DNA of 64,000 nucleotides from Ruminiclostridium hungatei (GCF_002051585.1 NZ_MZGX01000002.1:124001-188000); one strand, 5' to 3'. Shown: positions 16,661 to 25,248, counted from the stretch's first letter. Translations and numbers: made by a program. Notes: generated from the letters alone by a model not told the origin.

Positions 16661-18429
16661 TGGTTGCAGCTACCGGAGTAGGTAAAACCTTTCTGGCGGC
16701 TTTTGATTCAAAGGAATTCAATAAGATTCTTTTTGTAGCTCATAGAGAGGAAATATTAGGACAGGCAGAAAGAACCTTTAAATGTGTAAGATCTGAAAAG
16801 TCAATCGGTTATTTCAGCGGAGAAAGAAAAGACAGAGAGTGCGAGATATTACTTGCTACAGTTCAAACTATAGGCCGCAAGGAATATCTCAATGAAGAAT
16901 ATTTTGCAATACACCGGTTTGACTATATTGTTATAGATGAGTTTCACCATGCGGTAGCTGACAGCTATAAAAATATTATTGAGTATTTCAGGCCCGGGTT
17001 TCTGCTTGGACTTACTGCTACACCGGAAAGGCTTGACAGTCAGGATGTGTTTGCTTTATGTGATTATAACCTTGTATATGAAGTCAGGCTGAAGGAAGCT
17101 ATAAATAAGGGCTGGCTTGTACCTTTCAGATATTATGGCGTTTATGATGAAACAGATTATAGCAGGATAGACTATAGAAATGGCAGGTATGATGGGAAAC
17201 AACTGGAGCAATTGCTAAATATAAATAAGCGGGCTGACCTGATATCGCAAAACTATCTGAAATACAATAGCAGAAGGGCTTTGGGGTTTTGCTCAAGCAG
17301 AGGCCATGCTGTTTTTATGGCTGAATATTTTATGAGCCATGGTGTAAAAGCTTGTGCTGTAATCAGTCATAATACAGAGGAGTGCCAGGAGGCATTATGT
17401 ATTATGAGCAGGAAGGAAGCTATAGAGAAATTAAGGAGTTCTGAAATTAAAGTTATATTTTCTGTGGACATGTTTAATGAAGGACTGGATGTTCCTGAAG
17501 TTGATATGGTTATGTTTCTGAGACCCACAGAATCACCTACTGTTTTTCTGCAGCAGTTGGGAAGAGGCCTGCGCAGAAAAGGTGATAAAAAGTATGTGAA
17601 TGTGCTGGATTTTATCGGTAACTATAAAAAAGCAAATCTTATTCCGTTCTTTCTTTCCGGGGATGTGAAAAACCTTGTGAGAAAGAGCAGTCAAACCAAT
17701 GTACTTAGCAGCGTTGAATATCCAGATGGTTGCTTTGTTGACTTTGACTTCAGATTGATTGATCTCTTTAAACGCATGGCAGGTCAGCGGAAAGAATTAT
17801 TTGAAAAAATCAGGGAGGAATATTTCAGGATTAAAGAGAATATCAGTGACAGACCCTTGAGACTTTCAATGTACACATATATGGATGAAAGCATATATTC
17901 TGCAATTAGCACCAGAAGGGATTTAAACATCTTTAAAGATTATATTTCCTTCCTTAATAAGATTGGAGAACTTTCAGAGAATGAAAAGGCATTGATGGGC
18001 ACCAAGGCTCATGAGTTTCTTAAGAATATTGAAAATACTGATATGACCAAAATGTATAAGATGCCTCTTCTTTCGGCTTTTTATATTAATGGTAAAATGA
18101 GGCTTACCATTAATGAGCAAGACATATATGAAAGCTTTAAGGAGTTTTACTCTCATGGATCAAACGCTGTTGATTTGTTAAAGGATAACAGTACCCGTAA
18201 TTACAAAGCTTGGGACAAAAAGGAATATGTAGAGCTGGCCCGAAGGAATCCAATAAACGCTTTTTTGAGATCTTCCGCTGAATTCTTTTATAAAGAAGAT
18301 AAGAACTTCTGCCTGAATCCAGAACTTAAAGAGTATATAGATAACCCGGCATTTGTCAAGCATTTTAAAGACATTGTGGACTACAGAACCAGAAAGTTCT
18401 ATAGGGAAAGGCTTGAAAAAACGCTTTGA
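16660..18429 (+). CDS. SF2 helicase part of a frameshifted PLD/SF2 helicase (C-terminal portion)
   Basis: 589 residues continuing the gene at 15893. Walker A VAATGVGKT is at the very start, then DEFHH (a DEAH-box variant), LGLTATPERLDS, VIFSVDMFNEGLDVP and QQLGRGLRRKGDKKY. It lacks the DUF3427-type end seen in the first helicase and ends in a helical region. The GTG at 16660 overlaps the previous stop by one base, which could allow coupled translation into two subunits, or the gene may simply be broken. No ribosome binding site fits the GTG well. Confidence 0.82.
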   Translation: MVAATGVGKTFLAAFDSKEFNKILFVAHREEILGQAERTFKCVRSEKSIGYFSGERKDRECEILLATVQTIGRKEYLNEEYFAIHRFDYIVIDEFHHAVADSYKNIIEYFRPGFLLGLTATPERLDSQDVFALCDYNLVYEVRLKEAINKGWLVPFRYYGVYDETDYSRIDYRNGRYDGKQLEQLLNINKRADLISQNYLKYNSRRALGFCSSRGHAVFMAEYFMSHGVKACAVISHNTEECQEALCIMSRKEAIEKLRSSEIKVIFSVDMFNEGLDVPEVDMVMFLRPTESPTVFLQQLGRGLRRKGDKKYVNVLDFIGNYKKANLIPFFLSGDVKNLVRKSSQTNVLSSVEYPDGCFVDFDFRLIDLFKRMAGQRKELFEKIREEYFRIKENISDRPLRLSMYTYMDESIYSAISTRRDLNIFKDYISFLNKIGELSENEKALMGTKAHEFLKNIENTDMTKMYKMPLLSAFYINGKMRLTINEQDIYESFKEFYSHGSNAVDLLKDNSTRNYKAWDKKEYVELARRNPINAFLRSSAEFFYKEDKNFCLNPELKEYIDNPAFVKHFKDIVDYRTRKFYRERLEKTL

Positions 18430-18487
18430 AGAGAATGAAAGATGAGTTGCTTCATAAATTAAAGACCAGTAATTAGGAGTGATTAAA

Positions 18488-18835
18488 ATGGAAAATAATA
18501 ATTCTATAAAGTATGATAAATTAATCCGTGACAAAATTCCTGAAATAGTAGAGTCTAAAGGTAGCAAGGCCATAGTTGAGCTTCTGGATGCCAGAAATTA
18601 TGAGAAGTATTTGGACATAAAGCTTGGTGAGGAATTAAAGGAATATTTGGAAGATGGAAGTGTAGAGGAACTTGCCGATCTGGTTGAAGTAGTATATGCT
18701 TTGCTTGACTGTAAAGGGGTATCTCTTGAAGAGTTCGAAAAAATAAGGATTGCTAAAGTTGAGGAGAGAGGGGCTTTTAAAAAGAGGCTTTTGTTGAAGG
18801 AAATAATAGGTAAAGCAGATAAAAAAAGAGGCTGA
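18488..18835 (+). CDS. MazG-like house-cleaning NTP pyrophosphohydrolase
   Basis: 115 residues. The start KYDKLIRDKIPEIV is characteristic of a phosphoribosyl-ATP pyrophosphatase-like MazG subfamily, and the metal motif is LGEELKEYLE followed by EELADLVEVVYALLD. The ATG at 18488 follows AGGAG. The gene is 58 bp after the helicase and ends the island. With the NUDIX, HIT and other MazG genes it makes four small nucleotide-cleaving enzymes within 9.4 kb. Confidence 0.85.
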   Translation: MENNNSIKYDKLIRDKIPEIVESKGSKAIVELLDARNYEKYLDIKLGEELKEYLEDGSVEELADLVEVVYALLDCKGVSLEEFEKIRIAKVEERGAFKKRLLLKEIIGKADKKRG

Positions 18836-19283
18836 GTAAAATTAAGAGTACTTCGTCCACTTCTTTGTTTGGGAGAAGACTTGCACAAAGTAAAAGTATT
18901 CTAAAATTTCTATAAAAGATAAAAGGTAAGGAGTATCGCTAGCTGCTATTTAAGTAGTTTTGCGACACTCCTTTTTTGAATTTTATACAGAACTGCACGG
19001 TATTCAGTTTCAATATATTAACGAGTATTAAAGGGCTTGATAAAAGTGAGTTTTCATGTACTACTCTTTCATGGATGTCCGTTTTTTCTTCTTAAGTGTA
19101 AATCTCCCACACAAATACGCTGAGCTTTTAAACAAATAGGAAATATTATGAAATACGCATTATAAAAGCTTTATTATCTTAATTGTAAGATAAATCAAAT
19201 TAAAAACCACTTAAATATTATCAATAGTCAATAAGTTGACTTGAAAGATTAATTAAGAAACAAATTGAAAGGAGATGTTCAGT
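18836..19283 (+). other. Gap between the defence island and the RiPP cluster
   Basis: This AT-rich stretch holds a terminator (18928-18977), a probable promoter area for the peptide genes, and AAAGGAG just before the first peptide gene. No gene or clear operator is seen. Confidence 0.5.
18928..18977 (+). terminator. Terminator after the MazG-like gene
   Basis: Stem AAGGAGT..CGC (18928-18938) with GCG..ACTCCTT (18962-18973), followed by a T-run. Confidence 0.75.
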
Positions 19284-19397
19284 ATGGAAGACATTATTTT
19301 TGAGGAAATATTTTTAGAGGATATTTCTAATTCTGAGGCAAACGGTTTTTCTTTAGGTTTTGGCTGCGGAGACAGTGGGCTGGGATTTGGCTGCTAA
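19284..19397 (+). CDS. Small Cys/Gly-rich peptide, likely RiPP precursor
   Basis: 37 residues, with ATG at 19284 after AAAGGAGATG. The N-terminal half is acidic and leader-like (MEDIIFEEIFLEDISN), and the C terminus is Gly/Cys-rich (GFGCGDSGLGFGC) like a modified core. It lies 46 bp before a BtrH-like gene. Its leader differs from those of the later precursor genes, so it may be handled by another enzyme. It has no known family that I recognise. Confidence 0.6.
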   Translation: MEDIIFEEIFLEDISNSEANGFSLGFGCGDSGLGFGC

Positions 19398-19443
19398 AAG
19401 ATTATTAAGGCTAAGATGCAATAGAAAGACAAGGAGAGATCAT

Positions 19444-20481
19444 ATGGGGAATTCAAAGATGATTTTTAACCACGAGATAGGAAAAGCAGACTGCCGCACT
19501 CAATGTATAAGAGATATTGTTGAATTCTACGGACTGAAGTTGTCAATACCAATGAGCTTCGGGCTGGGAGAAGGACTTGGGATAGATTACTGGTTAGAAC
19601 GTGAAACAAAGGTCCCGTTTATGGTTCTCAACGGAAGAAAACTTCAAACCGAATACAATCTCTGCAGAAATATAGGACTTAAAATTATGTGTTTCAAAGA
19701 ACCTGACAATGCGGCAGCCGAGGAGATATTAAAGCAAAGAGTCCTGAGTGGGCAACCCGTTATGCTGGACACAGACCGTTACTACCTTTCCTATATAGGT
19801 GACAGATTTGGAAAAACGCATTTCGGACACCATTCGGTTATTGCAGCGGACTACCGTGACAAGTGTTTTGGACTTTATGATTTCCTCTATCCCAATATGA
19901 TATGGTGCCCCAGTACAGAATTGGCTCAGGCAAGAAGCTCGGATTGGAAACCCTTTACGCCTCAAAACAAATGGTATGAATTTTATTCCGAAAATATAAA
20001 ATTGAGGCTTGAGTATCAGGACTTTGCTAAAAGCATAAAAAATGTATGCAGCAGGATGCTTTCGGATAATAAAAATACCGGGGTGAGCGGTATCAGGACA
20101 TATGTCGATGAGATCAGCAGCTTTGAACCTCTGATTTCAGAAAGCAAAATGAGACATTATTTAAACCTTCAAATTAATTTTCTTGCAGCGTACATAGGCC
20201 AAATGGATGCAAGCGGAACAATGTCCCGGCAGATATATGCCGAATTTCTGGATGAGCTGGGAGATATGTTTGATATGCCTGAATACAGGAAAATATCGGA
20301 ACAATTAAAAGATTTGGCACAGAACTGGAAGCAAATTGTAAGCTTTTTGAGTTCATCGAATGATCTGAAGGAAAAACTGCAATTCCTGAGGCATCAACTT
20401 TTAAAGATGGCCGACCTGGAGGCGGAATTTTTCTTGCAATTGATGAAATTTGCAGAAGACAGCGTAGTGCTGACTGCATAA
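19444..20481 (+). CDS. BtrH-like (BtrH_N/DUF4872) protein of the RiPP cluster
   Basis: 345 residues. The N-terminal 130 residues resemble the BtrH N-terminal domain, a papain/C39-like fold: DCRTQCIRDIVEFYG, then GLGEGLGIDYW and HFGHHSVIAADY. BtrH is an acyl-transfer enzyme in butirosin synthesis, and related proteins occur in peptide clusters. Cys in the first motif and His in the last could form a catalytic pair. The C-terminal half is helical (DUF4872-like). The start is ATG 19444 after AAGGAGAG. An upstream frame extension overlaps the peptide gene and is not used. Its job here, acyl transfer or peptide cleavage, is open. Confidence 0.72.
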   Translation: MGNSKMIFNHEIGKADCRTQCIRDIVEFYGLKLSIPMSFGLGEGLGIDYWLERETKVPFMVLNGRKLQTEYNLCRNIGLKIMCFKEPDNAAAEEILKQRVLSGQPVMLDTDRYYLSYIGDRFGKTHFGHHSVIAADYRDKCFGLYDFLYPNMIWCPSTELAQARSSDWKPFTPQNKWYEFYSENIKLRLEYQDFAKSIKNVCSRMLSDNKNTGVSGIRTYVDEISSFEPLISESKMRHYLNLQINFLAAYIGQMDASGTMSRQIYAEFLDELGDMFDMPEYRKISEQLKDLAQNWKQIVSFLSSSNDLKEKLQFLRHQLLKMADLEAEFFLQLMKFAEDSVVLTA

Positions 20482-20541
20482 TGTCAAAAACAAATTTCTG
20501 GATAGAGCATGGCTAAGGATACTGAGAAGGGGGTGAAGGAA

Positions 20542-20652
20542 ATGGATGAAAAGGAACTTCTAAATCTTTTGGATAAGATTGAAATATCTGAAATTGAAGA
20601 GCTTGAGGGTATGATGTCAGCAGCATCTGGTTGTGGCCATCTCATTGAATAA
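20542..20652 (+). CDS. Divergent RiPP precursor peptide
   Basis: 36 residues after AAGGGGGTGAAGG. The leader LLDKIEISEIEELEG lines up with LIEKVDVSEIDELES of the five tandem precursors, so it is a relative. The core differs: MMSAASGCGHLIE, with one Cys. It may be a variant substrate or a decayed copy. Confidence 0.65.
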   Translation: MDEKELLNLLDKIEISEIEELEGMMSAASGCGHLIE

Positions 20653-20787
20653 AAGGTGAATCGATCATAAGTGTTTGAATTTGTGTAAAGCTGTACTTTT
20701 AGCGGGTGCAGTTATATAAATTAAAATTTTATGTAATTACCGAAGGAGTTCAGGGTGAATTCCAAACAAGGAGAGGAGGTGTACCTG

Positions 20788-20907
20788 ATGGACAATAAGA
20801 AAATACCTGTAGAAAACCTTATAGAAAAGGTTGATGTATCGGAAATCGACGAACTGGAGAGCACAGTAACTCCGGCATGCGGCGGCGGCTGTGGCGCAGG
20901 GTGTTAA
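20788..20907 (+). CDS. RiPP precursor peptide, copy 1
   Basis: 39 residues after GGAGAGGAGG. The leader contains IPVENLIEKVDVSEIDELE and the core is PACGGGCGAGC, with Cys at positions -9, -5 and -1 from the end. Copy 1 differs from copies 2-5 by synonymous changes and has its own upstream region, so it is the likely ancestor of the array. The Cys/Gly core with a radical SAM/SPASM partner suggests thioether (sactipeptide- or ranthipeptide-like) cross-links. From memory it resembles the Clo7bot (CLI_3235) peptides of Clostridium. Confidence 0.82.
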   Translation: MDNKKIPVENLIEKVDVSEIDELESTVTPACGGGCGAGC

Positions 20908-20949
20908 TGTAAGTCAAATAAAAAATATTTTATATGGAGGTCAAAAAAC

Positions 20950-21069
20950 ATGGATAACAAAAAAATACCTGTAGAGAACCTTATAGAAAAGGTTGACGTA
21001 TCGGAAATCGACGAATTGGAGAGCACAGTAACTCCGGCATGCGGTGGCGGCTGCGGCGCAGGGTGTTAA
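20950..21069 (+). CDS. RiPP precursor peptide, copy 2
   Basis: 39 residues, same protein as copy 1 (core PACGGGCGAGC). ATG follows TGGAGGTC at good spacing. It begins the 162-bp repeat series. Confidence 0.82.
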   Translation: MDNKKIPVENLIEKVDVSEIDELESTVTPACGGGCGAGC

Positions 21070-21111
21070 TGCAAGTCAAATAAAAAATATTTTATATGGA
21101 GGTCAAAAAAC

Positions 21112-21231
21112 ATGGATAACAAAAAAATACCTGTAGAGAACCTTATAGAAAAGGTTGACGTATCGGAAATCGACGAATTGGAGAGCACAGTAACTCCGGC
21201 ATGCGGTGGCGGCTGCGGCGCAGGGTGTTAA
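21112..21231 (+). CDS. RiPP precursor peptide, copy 3
   Basis: 39 residues, identical in protein to copies 1 and 2, and identical in DNA to copy 2 including the 42-bp spacer with its TGGAGG ribosome binding site. Confidence 0.82.
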   Translation: MDNKKIPVENLIEKVDVSEIDELESTVTPACGGGCGAGC

Positions 21232-21273
21232 TGCAAGTCAAATAAAAAATATTTTATATGGAGGTCAAAAAAC

Positions 21274-21393
21274 ATGGATAACAAAAAAATACCTGTAGAG
21301 AACCTTATAGAAAAGGTTGACGTATCGGAAATCGACGAATTGGAGAGCACAGTAACTCCGGCATGCGGCGGCGGCTGCGGCGGAGGGTGTTAA
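21274..21393 (+). CDS. RiPP precursor peptide, copy 4
   Basis: 39 residues. The leader is unchanged, and the core is PACGGGCGGGC: the Ala three from the end is replaced by Gly, so the array makes two product variants. Confidence 0.82.
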   Translation: MDNKKIPVENLIEKVDVSEIDELESTVTPACGGGCGGGC

Positions 21394-21435
21394 TGCAAGT
21401 CAAATAAAAAATATTTTATATGGAGGTCAAAAAAC

Positions 21436-21555
21436 ATGGATAACAAAAAAATACCTGTAGAGAACCTTATAGAAAAGGTTGACGTATCGGAAATCGACGA
21501 ACTGGAGAGCACAGTAACTCCGGCATGCGGCGGAGGCTGCGGCGGAGGGTGTTAA
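21436..21555 (+). CDS. RiPP precursor peptide, copy 5
   Basis: 39 residues with the Gly core variant PACGGGCGGGC. Codon use at one Leu (CTG) matches copy 1 rather than copies 2-4. Last of the array; a hairpin and the radical SAM gene follow. Confidence 0.82.
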   Translation: MDNKKIPVENLIEKVDVSEIDELESTVTPACGGGCGGGC

Positions 21556-21631
21556 TGTTAGTGAATAACTTATAATATAGGTTCAAAAGGAGAGGGTAGC
21601 ATCAGGAACAGACATTTATAAAAAAATCTCT

Positions 21632-21680
21632 TTCCTGCTTAAATTCGGTGAGCCAACCGCTTTCTGGATTTAAGCAGGAA
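21632..21680 (+). terminator. Hairpin between the precursors and the maturase (likely attenuator)
   Basis: A perfect 13-bp stem TTCCTGCTTAAAT / ATTTAAGCAGGAA (21632-21644 with 21668-21680) encloses a 23-base loop. Only a short T-rich stretch follows (CCTTTATT), so partial termination or mRNA stabilisation of the precursor transcript seems likely. Confidence 0.65.
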
Positions 21681-21738
21681 CCTTTATTAAACATAAAACT
21701 TATTTTACTTTTTAATTAAGTGAAGGATGGGAATTTGT

Positions 21739-23118
21739 ATGCAAAATAGATATAAATTATTCAGGACAGATGACAAATATGTACTTTATGATATAGAGAC
21801 CATGCATTTCTACCGCTTACCAAAGGAAACCGGAGAAAGGTTTTCTGCAATGGAGCCTGTTGAGATGGGAAATATCATATCTGAAAGACTCCCGGTGGAG
21901 GAACCCGCTAAAATTAGAAAAACAACAGAAGCAAAGGTTTGTAAAAGGCTGGTACTGGTTATTTCTCAAAAATGTAATCTTGCCTGCCGTTATTGTTATG
22001 CAGACGGCGGTGAATACCAGGAATTCAAACAGGCCTATATGACTAAAGAGACTGCGATGGCTGCAGTGGAATATTTTCTTGAGAAATTTCCGGAAGGTAT
22101 TTCAAATATACAGTTCTTCGGGGGAGAGGCATTAATGAATTTTGATCTGATGGAGGAGGTGTGTTCCTGGGTTACCGAGACCTTTGAAAACAAAGGTTTG
22201 AAAAAGCCGAACTTCACTATTGTTACAAACGGAACTCTTATTGACCAGAGAGCTATAGATCTGTTTAATCAATACCAGTTTTCTGTGACCATAAGCCTTG
22301 ATGGGGACAAGAAAATAAACGACACCAACAGGATATTCAAAACTGCCACAGGCAGTGTTCACGACAGCGTTGTTGATGCCATAGAGAGAATGAATGCCGA
22401 GAGAAAGTTCCCTCTTTTGGTAGAAATGACTGTTACCTCGGCTCAAGTAAAGGATTTTGAGAAGAGCGGCATGTACCCGAGAGTTATAGAATATATACAT
22501 TCTTTGGGAGTTGACGGTATACACCTGGCTCCTGTTATAGACAGAAATAACAAAGAACTGTCTGCATGTGGCGGAGGCAGTTGTACCGATTCATTGAATA
22601 GCTTTTTTGATGCCTATGTCAAGTATGGAATTGATTCCTTGGCAACTTCAAAGCCAATAACTATTCCAAAAGTACTTGAAGCAGCAGATAGGCTGAAAAA
22701 GCATGAAAAGCGTGCAAATTTTTGTATAGCGGGAATTATAGATTTTTCAGTAAATACCTGTGGAGATATTTATCCGTGCTTTACTTTTATCGGGCATGAA
22801 GAATTTATTATGGGGAATGTATATAACCCTGCAGCGCAAGAAAGTTTCAACAGGGTTAAAACAATGGTAGCGGAAAATACGGTGGATAAAATCGACGATT
22901 GCAAAGATTGCTGGATAAAAGGCATTTGTACAAATTGTATAGGGGGTGCTTACTTGAATAATGGAGATATAAGCAAGCCGGTTACGGAAATGTGCGGTGT
23001 TGTCAGAGCAATGACTGAAAGGCTGGTGGTAGAATTGTCAACCGGTGGAATAAGCAAAAGGCTTCAAAAAAGGAATGCTGTTGAAAATGAAATGGTGCGG
23101 GTCAGTAATGCCGGATAA
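21739..23118 (+). CDS. Radical SAM/SPASM peptide maturase
   Basis: About 459 residues. The radical SAM cluster motif is CNLACRYCYA (CxxxCxxC, near residue 83), with FFGGEALMNF (GGE motif) and TISLDGD downstream. The C-terminal SPASM/twitch domain has many Cys, including CGGGSC, CIAG, NTCGDIYPCF, CKDCWIKGICTNCIGG and CGV, for auxiliary iron-sulfur clusters. The N terminus (MQNRYKLFRTDDKY) is a short peptide-recognition-like region. By its family and position it should cross-link the Cys-rich precursors. ATG 21739 is taken; ATG 21727, four residues longer, touches the ribosome binding site. Confidence 0.88.
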   Translation: MQNRYKLFRTDDKYVLYDIETMHFYRLPKETGERFSAMEPVEMGNIISERLPVEEPAKIRKTTEAKVCKRLVLVISQKCNLACRYCYADGGEYQEFKQAYMTKETAMAAVEYFLEKFPEGISNIQFFGGEALMNFDLMEEVCSWVTETFENKGLKKPNFTIVTNGTLIDQRAIDLFNQYQFSVTISLDGDKKINDTNRIFKTATGSVHDSVVDAIERMNAERKFPLLVEMTVTSAQVKDFEKSGMYPRVIEYIHSLGVDGIHLAPVIDRNNKELSACGGGSCTDSLNSFFDAYVKYGIDSLATSKPITIPKVLEAADRLKKHEKRANFCIAGIIDFSVNTCGDIYPCFTFIGHEEFIMGNVYNPAAQESFNRVKTMVAENTVDKIDDCKDCWIKGICTNCIGGAYLNNGDISKPVTEMCGVVRAMTERLVVELSTGGISKRLQKRNAVENEMVRVSNAG

Positions 23119-23163
23119 CCGGAAATTAAAAGTATTCGTACCTGGATTGGAGTGGGATAAATA

Positions 23164-24381
23164 TTGAAAAAGGATAAAACAGAGTACAGTAAAATACCTG
23201 AAGCTTTGGACCCCGATACTTACAAACCTAAAATATACAGGGACATAAGTGTCACAGTTCTATATGAAAAAAAAGAGGGCAATGAATACTGTATTGGCTC
23301 CGTGGAGAGGGATGCATACATCAAGGCCACGCAAAGCCAGGTAAATAATTTATGGAACTGTATTTCAATAATGAACGGAGCATTGACTATTACTGAGATT
23401 CAAGGCGAAATGGAGATGCAAGGGATAAAAGTTGACGTATACCAATTAGTGATGAAGCTTCTAAGAGTTGGTTTGCTGGAGGACGAAAATTACATGGGAA
23501 GGCCTTTTGACGAAGCCAGCAGACTTACATTTCCACTTTGTGCTGTTGACATAAAAAGATTGTCGGGATTAATTCAGCCCTTTTCTCGCATTATTGTTTC
23601 ATGTGTACTTGTTCTGCTGGGACTGGGAATTGTTATTTTCTCGTATTTATTGCTGGAAAATAAGATATCTATTATAGAATTAATAAGATACAAAAATTCA
23701 TATATAAAGAGTTTCATTTTTTCCAGCCTGCTGGCGATTCCTATTTTTATAACTCATGAATTTGCCCACGTAATTGTAGCCGGAAAGTATAAACTATATG
23801 CAGCTAAAATGAATTTCGCACTCTATTTCGGCTTTATACCAATGGCATATGTGAGAATTTCCGGGATATACACGCTTCCAAGGAATAAAAGAATAAAAAT
23901 AATGTCTGCAGGAATAATTTGGAATATTACTTTGGGTATAACCTTGACTGTGGTGAGTTACCTGTTGAATATAGAGATATTAAAAGTTATTGCCTTGTCC
24001 AATTTCCAGATCGCGCTGGTAAATCTCTCCCCTTTTTCGCTATCGGATGGCTATTTCCTTATGTGCAATTTTATGAAAGTATCAAATCTGAGAATGAATT
24101 TTTTTAAAGCTGTTACCATGGGAAAGCAAGGAGGTGCTAAAGCTAAATATTCATTAATTACATGGGTTTACATAGCCTGTACTTCCATATTTATGGGAGT
24201 GATGAGTGTCACCTTTGGAAATTCATTGTTGCGAAAGATTATAAAATACAGGGTACTGCCGGAGATAGAACCTTCATCTGTTGTATTTACCATACTCCAT
24301 ATAACAGTAAGCATAATATGTATCATTCTTTGTTTCGTATTGGTACGTCTGCGCTTTAAGGTATTAAAAAAATCCTTCTAA
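23164..24381 (+). CDS. M50-type membrane zinc protease of the RiPP cluster
   Basis: 405 residues. The first 120 are soluble and resemble the winged-helix PqqD/RiPP-recognition kind, which could bind the leader. Several membrane helices follow, the second holding the metalloprotease motif HEFAH (ITHEFAHVIVAGKY), and a late segment NLSPFSLSDGYFL supplies the LxxDG-like third ligand. It resembles site-2 proteases such as YydH in peptide clusters. It probably cuts the precursor leader within the membrane. TTG 23164 follows GGAGTGGG. It is 45 bp after the maturase gene. Confidence 0.8.
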   Translation: MKKDKTEYSKIPEALDPDTYKPKIYRDISVTVLYEKKEGNEYCIGSVERDAYIKATQSQVNNLWNCISIMNGALTITEIQGEMEMQGIKVDVYQLVMKLLRVGLLEDENYMGRPFDEASRLTFPLCAVDIKRLSGLIQPFSRIIVSCVLVLLGLGIVIFSYLLLENKISIIELIRYKNSYIKSFIFSSLLAIPIFITHEFAHVIVAGKYKLYAAKMNFALYFGFIPMAYVRISGIYTLPRNKRIKIMSAGIIWNITLGITLTVVSYLLNIEILKVIALSNFQIALVNLSPFSLSDGYFLMCNFMKVSNLRMNFFKAVTMGKQGGAKAKYSLITWVYIACTSIFMGVMSVTFGNSLLRKIIKYRVLPEIEPSSVVFTILHITVSIICIILCFVLVRLRFKVLKKSF

Positions 24382-24523
24382 AAGAAAACAATAATTATAA
24401 CTTCTACATATATACCTGATGCTGAAAGGTTAAAGGTATTATATATATCACGACTTACCAGGCTCATGGCAGTACGTGAATTATAACATAAAATATGTGA
24501 GCGAGAAAGGTATGGTGCTAAAT

Positions 24524-25207
24524 ATGAATTATGCAATTAAAGTGCAAAACATGAGCAAGTCTTATAATAGTGGTATTTTGAAGATGGATATCCTCAAGGA
24601 TATAAATCTGACCATTAAGCAGGGTGAATTTGTATCAGTTATGGGGCCTTCAGGGTCGGGGAAAAGCACACTCCTATACATTATGGGAGGGCTGGATAAG
24701 CCTACTGAAGGAAGTGTTGAAATCAACGGCAAGGAACTGTTCAAGATGAATGATGGTGAGCACAGCAGATTGAGGAGACGAAACATAGGCTTTGTATTCC
24801 AATTCTATAATCTTGTACCTAATCTGAATGTTGAGGACAATATAATGCTTCCCATACTTCTGGATGGAAAGAAAGTAAAGGAATACAGAAACAAGCTGGA
24901 TGAAATATTAGAGACAGTCGGTCTGTCAGACAGAAGAAAACACACTCCCCGGGAATTATCAGGCGGACAGCAGCAGAGAGTTGCCATAGCCAGGGCTCTG
25001 ATCAATGAGCCGGACATTATCCTGGCCGATGAGCCTATAGGTAATCTGGACAGTAAAACCGGTACGGAAGTGATGACGCTGCTCAAGAAAATCAACAAGG
25101 AAAAAGGTAAAACAATAGTCCAGGTTACACACTCAGATGAAGCTGCCGGTTATGGTGACAGAATTCTGAATGTTAAAGACGGATGTCTTTGCTCCAATGT
25201 TTTTTAA
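24524..25207 (+). CDS. ABC transporter ATPase, MacB/LolD type
   Basis: About 227 residues. Walker A is GPSGSGKST, the Q-loop is VFQFYN, the signature is [16 protein letters not shown] and Walker B is [13 protein letters not shown]. It powers the FtsX-type permease encoded next. ATG 24524 is taken as the start of the conserved domain; in-frame ATG 24512 and GTG 24476 are possible but lack a ribosome binding site. Likely task: export of the mature peptide or self-protection. Confidence 0.88.
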   Translation: MNYAIKVQNMSKSYNSGILKMDILKDINLTIKQGEFVSVMGPSGSGKSTLLYIMGGLDKPTEGSVEINGKELFKMNDGEHSRLRRRNIGFVFQFYNLVPNLNVEDNIMLPILLDGKKVKEYRNKLDEILETVGLSDRRKHTPRELSGGQQQRVAIARALINEPDIILADEPIGNLDSKTGTEVMTLLKKINKEKGKTIVQVTHSDEAAGYGDRILNVKDGCLCSNVF

Positions 25208-25248
25208 AGTAGAGTCCCAATGCGGTAATTTGTTAGGAGGTAAATAAC

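Larger units (their letters stand above)
20788..21555 (+). repeat. Five-copy tandem array of precursor genes, period 162 bp
   Basis: ATG codons of the copies lie at 20788, 20950, 21112, 21274 and 21436, an exact 162-bp step. Copies 2-5 are almost identical through gene and spacer, which points to recent amplification or concerted evolution. Confidence 0.9.

Noticed and set aside
19360-19443. Upstream extension of the BtrH-like gene
   Set aside because: It overlaps the small peptide gene and has no ribosome binding site; ATG 19444 has a strong one.
20788-21555. Regular repeats that might suggest a CRISPR array
   Set aside because: The unit is 162 bp with a coding frame, ribosome binding site and stop in each, and there are no unique spacers. 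These are precursor genes.
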